Positions 18,333-26,682 of a DNA stretch of 64,000 nt are shown here, in pieces. This stretch comes from Spartobacteria bacterium. GTDB lineage: Bacteria > Verrucomicrobiota > Verrucomicrobiia > Chthoniobacterales > UBA10450. The position numbers were made by a program, and so were the translations under genes. The notes under the pieces are model-generated. The model had not been told where the DNA came from, ran no database searches, and saw only the letters and a list, made by a program, of their open reading frames with translations. The stretch is taken from positions 99,273-163,272 of the forward strand of contig PNAA01000024.1 in NCBI GenBank assembly GCA_003169975.1. The letters run 5' to 3'. How positions within the stretch are numbered: the stretch's first letter is position 1; each line of letters starts with the position of its first letter.

Positions 18333-19769
18333 ATGTCTGACCTGACCGAAAACGACAACAAAGCGTGGCCCACGAAGCATAACTGGCGTTACATCTCGCG
18401 GGAAATGCCGGCGAAACGCGAGGTCGCAGAGCGCATCTGCGACTTCGATGAGATTTACGGCTTTTATGATGAAGCCACGGCGCGGGCGCAGGCCAGCCGC
18501 TGCATTGATTGCCCCGATCCTCCCTGCGCCCAGACCTGTCCGCTCGGCAACCGGATTCCTGTCTGGCTGGCTCTAGTCGCGGACGGGCGTTTCCTCGAAG
18601 CGGCGGAAGTGTCACGCTCCACGAGCAACATGCCGGAAATTTGCGGTCGGGTTTGCCCGCAGGAACGGTTGTGCGAAGGCGCCTGCATCCTGAACGCGCG
18701 CTCCGAGCCGGTTGCCATCGGGGCGATTGAAAAGTTTCTCAACGAATACGCCTTTGCCCATGGCGCGGTGGACGCCGCGGTCGCCGCGCCTAACGGATTC
18801 AAGGTCGCGGTAGTCGGCAGCGGTCCCGGCGGAATCGCCTGCGCCGATGAACTGGCGAAGCTCGGCTACGCCGTCACCGTCTTCGAAGCGCAAAGCCGCG
18901 CCGGTGGTCTGTTGGTCAACGGTATTCCATCGTTCAAGCTCGAGAAGTCGATCGTCGAACGACGGCTCGATCTTTTGCGCCGTCGCGGTGTCGTTTTCCG
19001 CTGCGGCGTCAAAGTCGGTCGCGAAATTTTCTTGTCGGCCCTGCGTGAGCAGTTCGACGCGGTTTACCTGGCGATCGGCGCGCAAAAGCCGAAGGAGCTC
19101 CACATTCCGGGCGCCGAGTTGCGTGGCATTTTTCACGCCTTGCCGTTCCTGATTCAAAAGAATGTCGAGGCAACGCCCGCCGAGCCGCTGATCGATGTCC
19201 GAGGAAAAAATGTCGCGGTCCTGGGTGGAGGGGATACCGCGATGGATTGTCTGCGGACGGCGATTCGTTCCGGCGCGCGCGAAGCGATTTGCATTTATCG
19301 CCGCGACCTCGAGAACATGCCCGGCAGCCGCCGCGAATATAACAACGCGGTGGAAGAAGGCGCGCGGTTCATGTTCCTAACGAATCCGATCGCATTGTCA
19401 GGCAACGACCGCAGTTCAGTTGCGGCCGCGCGCTGCATGCGGATGGAGTTAGGCGAACCGGATGCCAAAGGGCGTCGCAAACCGCGGGAGATTACGGGCT
19501 CTGAATTCGATGTGCCGGTCGATGTCGTGCTGGTTGCTTTCGGCTTCGACCCAGTACCGATTTTTGCCGCCGGCAATTCGGACAACATCGAGGTCAACGA
19601 ATGGGGAGGCGTGGTCGTCGATCCCAACCAGATGACCAGTATGCCCGGCGTCTTCGCCGGTGGCGATCTCGTGCGCGGCCCCGATCTCGTCGTGCGCGCG
19701 GTGCGCGACAGCCGCAAAGCCGCGGCTGGCATTCACGCGTATCTGTCGGCGCAGAAACCGCGTCAGTAG
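18333..19769 (+). CDS. GltD-like NAD(P)-dependent oxidoreductase (glutamate synthase small-subunit family)
   Basis: 478 residues starting MSDLTENDNKAW. The N-terminal Fe-S region has SRCIDCPDPPCAQTCP and EICGRVCPQERLCEGAC, followed by an FAD-binding GxGxxG (VVGSGPGGIACADEL) and an NAD(P)-binding site (VAVLGGGDTAMDC). The C-terminus GVFAGGDLVRGPDLVV is standard for the family. In glutamate synthase this subunit feeds electrons to GltB, but no gltB is adjacent, so it may serve another partner or a distant gltB. A second family member (PreT) lies at 34187. Confidence 0.88.
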   Translation: MSDLTENDNKAWPTKHNWRYISREMPAKREVAERICDFDEIYGFYDEATARAQASRCIDCPDPPCAQTCPLGNRIPVWLALVADGRFLEAAEVSRSTSNMPEICGRVCPQERLCEGACILNARSEPVAIGAIEKFLNEYAFAHGAVDAAVAAPNGFKVAVVGSGPGGIACADELAKLGYAVTVFEAQSRAGGLLVNGIPSFKLEKSIVERRLDLLRRRGVVFRCGVKVGREIFLSALREQFDAVYLAIGAQKPKELHIPGAELRGIFHALPFLIQKNVEATPAEPLIDVRGKNVAVLGGGDTAMDCLRTAIRSGAREAICIYRRDLENMPGSRREYNNAVEEGARFMFLTNPIALSGNDRSSVAAARCMRMELGEPDAKGRRKPREITGSEFDVPVDVVLVAFGFDPVPIFAAGNSDNIEVNEWGGVVVDPNQMTSMPGVFAGGDLVRGPDLVVRAVRDSRKAAAGIHAYLSAQKPRQ

Positions 19770-20711
19770 CCAGGCGCGTTTACAAATAGAGCCACTGGTT
19801 CGTGTTTGAATGCCGCGGCTTCTTCCCTGGTAAATTCACGGAAGAACTTCCACATCTCGACACTGGCATCAATATCATCGCAGGTGTATCCGAACGCGTG
19901 GACGGTATACTTGTTATAAGGTGTCCCGGGCCAATTATGTCCGCCATGGTTAACGAGATACAAAAAATAGGGGGCGTTTTTGTCAGATGTTGATTCGTAT
20001 AAGGTCACTCTGGTTCTATCTTTCGGATCAAGGTCCGGCAGCAGCGTGCTGGTTGATTTGACGCAGGAATTTATCTGATACCAAAGGGCAATAGTGTCAT
20101 AAAGGCTGAGAAATCCCGGCCCTCCTTCAGTTGGGGTATACCTATCGGCCGTGCCGTGAAAATGAACAATCGGCATCTGATATGCAGGATTACAGGACGA
20201 GTAGATATCCGTGATCATGCTACCTGCCACGCTGGCGACGGCCGCAATCCGGTTGCTTGGCTCGCAGGCGAGCCGGTAAACCATGTCACGTCCGTTGCTA
20301 ATGCCGCAAACATAGACGCGAGCGAGGTCCATGTTGAAGTTATGGGCGATGATATCGATGAGGTCTGAGGTAAATGTCACCTCGTCTTCGGTCGTCCAGC
20401 GACCGTAATAATCTGCGCCGGCATTCCAAACGTGACGGTAGGCGGTGGGATAGGCGACGAGGAAGTTTTCTGTATCGGCGATACTCCCCACATGGTCGTA
20501 GGCCTCTTCGGCAGGGCCATTGCCGCCAAAGCCGTGGTAACTAATCACCAAACGGCACTGCCCGAGAGCCGTCATAGCTTGCCGGGATGTATAGCCGGCA
20601 AGTTCTGTTATGTCCGTTGTATTGGAAGTTGAAGTCAACATTGGTCTGGGCGTAGAGCTGACCGGAGAAGACAATGCCGATGACGCACGCAAGGATGCTT
20701 CTTATTTTCAT
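19763..20711 (-). pseudogene. Frameshifted poly(3-hydroxybutyrate) depolymerase/CE1-like esterase
   Basis: The intact protein would start at 20711 with a signal peptide (MKIRSILACVIGIVF...LYAQ) and run through YNGHNRTCRLYIPASYDG. The frame then breaks at an AAA run (plus strand 20550-20552); removing one base joins it to LVISYHGFGG and the rest of the hydrolase. The catalytic elements are present: nucleophile VCGISNGRD (GxSxG), acid HFHGTADRY, and His in VNHGGHNWPG. It may be a real one-base insertion or a sequencing error in a homopolymer. The gene looks less GC-rich than its neighbours. It converges on and overlaps the GltD-like gene by 7 bases. Confidence 0.8.
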
Positions 20712-20793
20712 GTTGTCAGGACTTGATGGATGCGTTTGTGCTTTACGAATTCAATTTCGGGTATGATACCAAAACCGCACCCCGGCTTCGAGG

Positions 20794-21396
20794 CTATGGA
20801 TAGAGCCATTGCTTCTGCCAACCGCTGGGAGCGCGCGTGTAAAGAATGCGCTCATGACGCCGGAAGGGCTTTTGTTTCCAGAACTCGATCTGCTTCGGCA
20901 CGACGCGAAAGCCGGACCAGAACGGCGGACGCGGCACTTCGCCGACTCCAAAACGGATAGCCGTTTTCGTCACTTCGGCCTCGAGTTCGAAATAGCCGCG
21001 CATGGTCTGCGATTGTTTGGAAGCCCAGGCTCCGATCTGGCTCAGGCGCGGTCGCGTCGCAAAATAGGCGTCGGCCTCGTCGTCGCTGACGCGCTCCGTC
21101 CGCCCGCGGATGCGGACCTGTTTGTCGATCTTATCCCAGTAAAGACAGAGCGCGGCGCGCGGCTCCTGCAGCAGGGCGTGCGCTTTCGGGCTTCCCAAGT
21201 TCGTGTAGAAAACGAACCCGCGCTCATCCACGCCTTTGAGCAGGACCATGCGCGCATCCGGACAACCATCCGGATCGACGGTCGCGACTACCATCGCGCG
21301 CGGTTCTTTTGATCCCGCGTCGATCGCCTGCTGAAACCAGGTTCTAAAAAGCGCAATCGGATCGTCACCGCATTGCACTTCCAAAACCTCAGACAT
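20794..21396 (-). CDS. pdxH: Pyridoxamine/pyridoxine 5'-phosphate oxidase
   Basis: 200 residues, close to the family length. FMN and substrate motifs are clear: ARMVLLKGVDERGFVFYTN, KQVRIRGRTERV, FATRPRLSQIGAWAS and the C-terminal IEFWKQKPFRRHER. PdxH makes pyridoxal 5'-phosphate, the cofactor used by SufS and others here. The terminal residues are WLYP where most members have RLxP, a small deviation. The start overlaps the end of the transketolase gene by 8 bases, so the two are probably co-transcribed. Confidence 0.94.
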   Translation of the reverse strand: MSEVLEVQCGDDPIALFRTWFQQAIDAGSKEPRAMVVATVDPDGCPDARMVLLKGVDERGFVFYTNLGSPKAHALLQEPRAALCLYWDKIDKQVRIRGRTERVSDDEADAYFATRPRLSQIGAWASKQSQTMRGYFELEAEVTKTAIRFGVGEVPRPPFWSGFRVVPKQIEFWKQKPFRRHERILYTRAPSGWQKQWLYP

Positions 21397-23812
21397 GCGC
21401 GCCCTGCGGCCGATCGCTGATGTATGCGCGGATCGCTTCGAACTGGCTGATCCCGTCGAGACCCGCTTCTTTCATCACGACCGCGCCCGAGCCGCTCCCG
21501 AGAAAATGCCCGTGCCGGAATGGATGAAGCGAATGTCCCCGACCATAATCGCTGCGTACCCAGCGCGTCATCGTGGCGAAGGTAAAGTCGGTGATTCCCA
21601 TCGCCTCCTGTTGATGCGCTTCCGGGAAAATTTTCTCGCGTTCGGTCGGCGAGAGCATGTCGAACAATTCGCTCGAGGTAACGACGTAAACGTTCAGGCC
21701 CAGACCCGCGTTGTGGATCAAGGGCAACGTCTCGTTCACGAACGCGTTCGTTACGCCTGCGCCTTGCAGCACGATCGTCCCTTGCGAATGGCCACGCACG
21801 GAACGCAATAGATAGACACCTTGGGCCGCGGCCGCGGCTGGGGGCAGACCGAGGGCGGCGCGATCCAGCACGATCTCCGCCGGACGCGTGACAAACGGCG
21901 CAATGATCGCTGGGCGTTTCGCCAGCGCCGCGGAGACGAGAAACCAGATTTCCTGCGGATCCCACGGCGTTAGCGTGATCATGGTGCCGAGCGGGAAATT
22001 ATCCTGGAGCAATTGCAGCGCCTGCGGATCGGCGTGGGTCGGACCGTCCTCGCCGGTTTTCAAACCGGCGTGCGCGCAGACGAGAAAGAACGGACGGTAG
22101 GCGCCACCTTCCGACGTGACGCGCGCCTGGTTGCCAATCGCGTGCAATCGCGCCGCGATATGCCCGAGCGGCGCGCTGAATGCGCCATAGGATGATCCGG
22201 CCCCAATGTGGGCGCCGAAGGCAGAGATTCCCGACAACATCGACATCATGGCATCTTCGCAAATTCCGCCGATCGCGAGCTGTCGCGCGCGGGGATTGGT
22301 CTGGCGATTGTAAAATCCCGGCGGAAAATCTTCTCCCGCTTTGCTGATACTGGTCGATCCGAGCAGGTCGGCGGCGGCGATGACGAATCCGCCGTTCGTG
22401 ATCTTGTTGTAATAGTTGAGCACCCGGCCGAGTTCGTCGCGCAGGGTCGCCGCGGTGCGGAACTTGAGCGCGAGCTCGCCCGGCGCGCGGCCATCCGTGT
22501 GGGTGGCGGTTTCGTAGGCGCGATCGATCTGGGGCGCATCCGCGCGCGGCCTGCGATTGAGCGTGTTCAGCCGATTTTGCGCCTCGCGCAATTGCCCAGC
22601 CAAGGCCTCAGTCATCGCGGGCCGGCTCTCCAGCGCCTGCCTAACGAGGCTGAGCGCTTGCCAGTAACAATCCTCCAGAACGGTCGTGTCCGTGCCGCAC
22701 TTACAGCGCTGGGCGCCGTCGCAGTGCGGAATCGGCGTCTCATCTTTTGGCAGGAGCGGCGCCACCGCTGTGAAAAACGCCTGCGAACAAAGGCCGTGCC
22801 CGGCCCCATGTGAAGCGCGTCCCTCGATGCCATAGCGCCAGCCTTTTATGGTGCGATAAACGATCGCCGTCGGCTGGCCGTTGTGCAGGTCGAGCGCGAG
22901 ACGTTGCCCAGTCGTGATCTGTTGCCAGTCGAAACCGTCCGGCACGTAGATGACGTTCCAGTCGTGCAGGTAGGCCAGCTCGGCTGGTGTCCATTGCACA
23001 TAGTCGCCCGGTGTTTCGCCCTCGCGGCAGACTTGGTCGGAGTCGATCGACGCCTGGTTCCAATCGACATGCAGGATGATGTTATCGAGCGAGGCGGTCC
23101 CGGCCGCCGCCAGGGCCTCGGCCACCCGCCCGGGAGTGAGTCCACCTTCGCCATCAATGATGTGGACGCGCGGCGCATTTTCGCCGTAGAGATCGGCCGC
23201 GCCCCAGGCGAGGCCGAACGATGCCGGCAGCCCGACGCCGGAAGCTCCGGTCGACAGCCTAACGAATGGCGTCGCCGGGGTGGGATGTCCATCGAGCGCT
23301 TTGGCGCGGAATTTCCTGAAGAGCGGCGTATTGGCAGATGGATTGCGACGGAAGCCGAGCAAATCTTCCAGCCGGAATTGAAACCGCTCCTGCATCGGCA
23401 GAAGCTCGGGCGCCGCGATGCGCGCGATCTCGTTGCGCAACGCCCACATCGCATAAAGACCGAGCGCTTTGTGCCCGGCGGCATAGGAAATGATGTCGGC
23501 GTCCCGGCGGGTCGGTCGCGCCAGGTCGTAGTCCATCGCGTCGAAGAGAAGCCGCGCGACGAAGCGACCGGAGGAAATGGAGCCGCCCGGATGACCGGAG
23601 AGTGGCGCGTAGTTGTACATCAACGCGCAGAGCGTGCGGTAAAAGAGATCGAATGTTTCGCAATCCTGCAGGGTCGATTCATCGAGCGGTTCGCCTTCTT
23701 CGGCCAAACGATCTGCCGCGTTGATATAAACGCCGCGCCGCGGACCGAATGAGATGGTCGATTTTTCCGGGCGCGCCGGGGTGGTCGGTTGAGAGATGAG
23801 TTCTGTTAACAT
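21389..23812 (-). CDS. tkt: Transketolase (long form)
   Basis: 807 residues, about 140 longer than the common enzyme. ThDP/Mg binding is visible in HIIDGEGGLTPGR followed by NIILHVDWNQ, and the N-terminal LSGHPGGSISSGR matches the substrate-entry histidine region. A Cys- and Arg-rich linker (HCDGAQRCKCGTD to about residue 470) accounts for some of the extra length. The pyrimidine-domain part (AGEDFPPG, GGICEDAMMSMLSGIS) and the C-terminal domain are in order. It may differ in sugar specificity from the standard enzyme. pdxH follows with an overlap. Confidence 0.85.
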   Translation of the reverse strand: MLTELISQPTTPARPEKSTISFGPRRGVYINAADRLAEEGEPLDESTLQDCETFDLFYRTLCALMYNYAPLSGHPGGSISSGRFVARLLFDAMDYDLARPTRRDADIISYAAGHKALGLYAMWALRNEIARIAAPELLPMQERFQFRLEDLLGFRRNPSANTPLFRKFRAKALDGHPTPATPFVRLSTGASGVGLPASFGLAWGAADLYGENAPRVHIIDGEGGLTPGRVAEALAAAGTASLDNIILHVDWNQASIDSDQVCREGETPGDYVQWTPAELAYLHDWNVIYVPDGFDWQQITTGQRLALDLHNGQPTAIVYRTIKGWRYGIEGRASHGAGHGLCSQAFFTAVAPLLPKDETPIPHCDGAQRCKCGTDTTVLEDCYWQALSLVRQALESRPAMTEALAGQLREAQNRLNTLNRRPRADAPQIDRAYETATHTDGRAPGELALKFRTAATLRDELGRVLNYYNKITNGGFVIAAADLLGSTSISKAGEDFPPGFYNRQTNPRARQLAIGGICEDAMMSMLSGISAFGAHIGAGSSYGAFSAPLGHIAARLHAIGNQARVTSEGGAYRPFFLVCAHAGLKTGEDGPTHADPQALQLLQDNFPLGTMITLTPWDPQEIWFLVSAALAKRPAIIAPFVTRPAEIVLDRAALGLPPAAAAAQGVYLLRSVRGHSQGTIVLQGAGVTNAFVNETLPLIHNAGLGLNVYVVTSSELFDMLSPTEREKIFPEAHQQEAMGITDFTFATMTRWVRSDYGRGHSLHPFRHGHFLGSGSGAVVMKEAGLDGISQFEAIRAYISDRPQGAHV

Positions 23813-23855
23813 AAGTGTTTGCCCTCCTGGCTGAATTTTTGAAATGGTGTGAGGG

Positions 23856-24219
23856 ATGTTCCTCGCGCATGCATATCCATCTCAAACCTGGCCGCGGTCG
23901 CGCTTGCCATTGCAATGCTTAGTCCGTGCGGCGAAAACGCTCCACACGGCGGTTGTGAAAAACCGGGCATTTCTTGCGCTGCACAGGCTCAAAGATGTGG
24001 AAACGCGGCTCGTTAACTGGCTGCCTGAGACGGTGTCCGCGTCCTTTGCCTAACGAGTCAATGACGATTCAACCCGACCGCAGCAAGCGCGTCCTCGCGG
24101 CCGAGATGGGTCCGACGAGCGAAACCCTTTCGCGCGCGCTGGCCAAGTTTCGCGACCAGAAATCTCTGACCGTGAAAGGAAATGCAATCACCCTGACCGG
24201 CCGCGCCAGTCGCAAAAGC
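23856..24219 (+). pseudogene. Truncated, frameshifted Crp/Fnr-family regulator remnant
   Basis: One frame (23856-24023) encodes LVRAAKTLHTAVV and LALHRLKDVETRLVNWL, the dimer helix of Crp/Fnr regulators. After an extra C near 24024 the next frame encodes RRCPRPLPNES, then SKRVLAAEMGPTSETL and SRALAKFRDQKSLTV, the DNA-binding winged helix. The cNMP-sensing N-terminal half is missing; the transketolase start lies there on the other strand. One dispersed CCTAACGA octamer (24049) lies in the remnant. It occupies the ~450-bp space that otherwise looks empty. Confidence 0.7.
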
Positions 24220-24266
24220 CCGCGGCACAACCAGGCGATCTTTAATCGGGCCAGGAGTTTTCCTGA

Positions 24267-25415
24267 TCAAGCCGCCCCCGCGGCGTGCGGTCTTTCCTGG
24301 TTGATTTCGAGGCCTTCGTAAGTCTCCTCGACAATCTGATCGACCACGTCTTTGACCTCGTGCCTGACCTCCCAGGCAGCGAGTTGTCGATCCGCGCCCG
24401 TGCCTTCTCGCATGATGCGCTCGATATGAGCCATCTCGCGCAGGCTGCCGAGTTCGTTCGCTTCCGGAGCGACAAATTCCAGAATCTCATTGATCAAACT
24501 GCGCGTCTCGGCTTCGCGACAGCGACCGAAATCAATCAGCTTGCCGTCGAGTCCGTAGCGCGACGCGCGCCAGCGATTTTCCTCGATTAAGCGGCGCTTA
24601 TAAATTCGAAAGGAAGTATTTTGCCGGAGGAGCTTGTGCAATTTGACGACCACGGCCTGAATCACCGCTGCCAGTGCGATCGTGTCGTCCACTCGCGATT
24701 GGGCGTCGCAGATGCGGAATTCGAGGGTGTTAAAAAATGGATGGAGCCGGATGTCCCACCAAATTTTTTTCCCGTTATCGATGCAATTGGTATCGACGAG
24801 GAGTTTCAGGTAGTCGTCGTACTCTGAGAGACTTTCGAACGGGTCGGGAATGCCGGTGCGCGGAAAACGCTCAAAGATGTTGTGCCGATAGGCCTTAAAA
24901 CCGGTGTTCTGCCCGAGCCAGAAAGGCGAGTTGACGGAAAGAGCATAAAGGTGCGGCAGAATATAACGCGCCTGATTCATGATCTGGATGGCCTCCTCGC
25001 GATCCGGGATTCCGACGTGCACATGCAAGCCGAAGATGAGGTTTGCGCGCGCGATCTGCTGCATGTCGTTGACGATGGTGGCGTAGCGTTCGCCTGCAGT
25101 AATCAACTGATCCATCCAGTGCGAGAAAGGATGGGTGCCAGCGGAAGCAATCAGCAGCCCGCGGTGGGCGGCGAGCGTCGCGAGTTCGGTGCGCAGCTGC
25201 ATGACTTGCTCGCGGGCACAGGCGACATCGCGACAAATCTCGGTCCCGAGCTCGACGACTGATTGGTGCATCTCCGGTTTGACGTGTTCTTTCAGCGTCA
25301 CCTTGCCGTCGGCGATGATCTGCTGAACGTGCGAGCGCAACTCGCGCGTCTCCGGATCGATGATCTGGAACTCTTCCTCGATCCCGAGGGTGAAGACGTG
25401 GTCCTTATCGGTCAT
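24267..25415 (-). CDS. ybdK: Carboxylate-amine ligase YbdK (GCS2-type glutamate-cysteine ligase family)
   Basis: 382 residues. The start FTLGIEEEFQIIDPET is the GCS2 signature, with VVELGTEICRDVACAREQV, FGLHVHVGIPDRE and TLEFRICDAQSRVDD as further active-site strands of the glutamine-synthetase-like fold. The family has weak glutamate-cysteine ligase activity in vitro and its true substrate is often unknown. It overlaps the preceding GYF/STAS gene by ATGA (25412-25415), so translation is coupled. No glutathione synthetase is nearby. Confidence 0.88.
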   Translation of the reverse strand: MTDKDHVFTLGIEEEFQIIDPETRELRSHVQQIIADGKVTLKEHVKPEMHQSVVELGTEICRDVACAREQVMQLRTELATLAAHRGLLIASAGTHPFSHWMDQLITAGERYATIVNDMQQIARANLIFGLHVHVGIPDREEAIQIMNQARYILPHLYALSVNSPFWLGQNTGFKAYRHNIFERFPRTGIPDPFESLSEYDDYLKLLVDTNCIDNGKKIWWDIRLHPFFNTLEFRICDAQSRVDDTIALAAVIQAVVVKLHKLLRQNTSFRIYKRRLIEENRWRASRYGLDGKLIDFGRCREAETRSLINEILEFVAPEANELGSLREMAHIERIMREGTGADRQLAAWEVRHEVKDVVDQIVEETYEGLEINQERPHAAGAA

Positions 25416-25975
25416 GGGAGCGCATGCCTTTCGCCGTCGTCATTTTGCAGTGCGCGGATTTCCGTTGCTTCGTCGCGACTCTGGCAGGTCTTGATTTGAA
25501 CGTCCGGCCCATAATGGAAACGGGACATGATCTGGAATCCGATATCACGTTTTGGATCGGGAATGATCCGCACCACCGCGCTCACCCCTCGCTCATCACA
25601 AAGCCCCATGATGCGCTCGAGATGCGGCGCACAAGCAACCTCCATCGATTCCAGGTCGGTGAAATCGACCAGGAGTCGAAAACCGGGCGACAGGCCCGCG
25701 AGCGCGGCTTCGACTTCGGCGGCGCAGCGCTCGACGGCTGGCGCCTTGACGTGATCCCGGTAACGGATCGCGAGCAGATTATTTTCGGCGTCGACCTCCA
25801 CGGTATAAACGAGCGGGCCGATCCCGGGCACCGCGCCGACCGGAGTCCAGCTGCGCCCATTATCCCAGGAGGCAAAATGCGCGGGACTGAATACCGCAGC
25901 CTGCACCTCCTGCCGGAGCTCGTCGACCGAGTAAGGCCCGTAGCGTTGGCCGTTTTTGGAAACGTAAATCTGCAT
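25412..25975 (-). CDS. GYF_2 domain plus STAS-like domain protein
   Basis: 187 residues. Residues 1-50 (VSKNGQRYGPYSVDELRQEV, SWDNGRSWTPV) match the GYF_2/DUF4339 fold, thought to bind proline-rich peptides. Residues about 55-180 (NLLAIRYRDHVKAPAVE, LLVDFTDLESMEVACA) look like a STAS or SpoIIAA-type domain, often a signalling switch. It is followed by ybdK with an ATGA overlap. The combination suggests a regulatory or scaffolding protein, but no partner is known from sequence. Confidence 0.6.
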   Translation of the reverse strand: MQIYVSKNGQRYGPYSVDELRQEVQAAVFSPAHFASWDNGRSWTPVGAVPGIGPLVYTVEVDAENNLLAIRYRDHVKAPAVERCAAEVEAALAGLSPGFRLLVDFTDLESMEVACAPHLERIMGLCDERGVSAVVRIIPDPKRDIGFQIMSRFHYGPDVQIKTCQSRDEATEIRALQNDDGERHALP

Positions 25976-26018
25976 TACGCAAATAGATTCAGGGAACCAA
26001 TCGTTAGGGAAAACGGGT

Positions 26019-26537
26019 TCAGGTTTCTTCGGGCATTGATTTCTTCGCGGCGCTCAACTGGCTGCGCGCTGCTTGCAGACGCCGCACCATCACTTCGCTC
26101 ATGCGTTTAAACAGTTCATGGCTGAGAAAGAGATCTTCGTCGCGATGCTGCCGCAGCATAATACCGGAAAAACAGATGGCGCGACACGCTCGCGTGGCGC
26201 GGGCATCGAATTGCCAAAGGTAGGGCGGGAAAAGCCAGGACCATCCCAGAGGTTCGCCGTCCGCAACCACGTCGATCACCACCGTCTCGCCGTCTTCATG
26301 TCGTTCCTCCAGCACGATGGTTCCATCTTCGATCAGATAAAAACCATTGGCCGGTTCACCGGCGCGGAAGATCACCTGGCCCGACTCAAACTGCGTCGGC
26401 ATCGCGCACCCGGCCAAAATTTCGATGTGTTTCTGACTCATCCCCTTGAGAAAGGGATGAGCTGCCAGCCGTTCTTCGACGCCCTCTTTGTCCGCCCCGC
26501 GGGAAGGCTGGGGCTCCGATTTAACGCTCGTATTCAT
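26019..26537 (-). CDS. Cyclic-nucleotide-binding domain protein without DNA-binding domain
   Basis: 172 residues from MNTSVKSEPQPS. The cNMP fold is visible in LAAHPFLKGMSQKHIEIL, ESGQVIFRAGEPANGFYLI and EDGTIVLEERHEDGE; the phosphate-binding loop is replaced by ADGEPLGWSWLFPPY, so nucleotide binding is doubtful. There is no C-terminal helix-turn-helix; the chain ends in a basic helix (MVRRLQAARSQL). It resembles stand-alone sensor proteins rather than Crp. A longer start at 26684 was rejected because it overlaps the divergent metalloprotease promoter region and adds no recognisable fold. Confidence 0.75.
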   Translation of the reverse strand: MNTSVKSEPQPSRGADKEGVEERLAAHPFLKGMSQKHIEILAGCAMPTQFESGQVIFRAGEPANGFYLIEDGTIVLEERHEDGETVVIDVVADGEPLGWSWLFPPYLWQFDARATRACRAICFSGIMLRQHRDEDLFLSHELFKRMSEVMVRRLQAARSQLSAAKKSMPEET

Positions 26538-26682
26538 ATTCTCAAACTGCGCAAATCTTCGGCGCTTCGCTCTCCCATAATTGGCAAAAACTGCTCTTTT
26601 TTTGTTCTTCCACGGCCGGTATGCGGAAGCGGCAGGGGACGATTTCAATTCGCGGGCTCGATCTGCTACCTTGCCGATCAAC

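Noticed and set aside
26538-26682. Possible N-terminal extension of the cNMP-domain protein to 26684
   Set aside because: The added residues are basic and unstructured and fill the divergent promoter region; MNTSVKSE fits the family start better.
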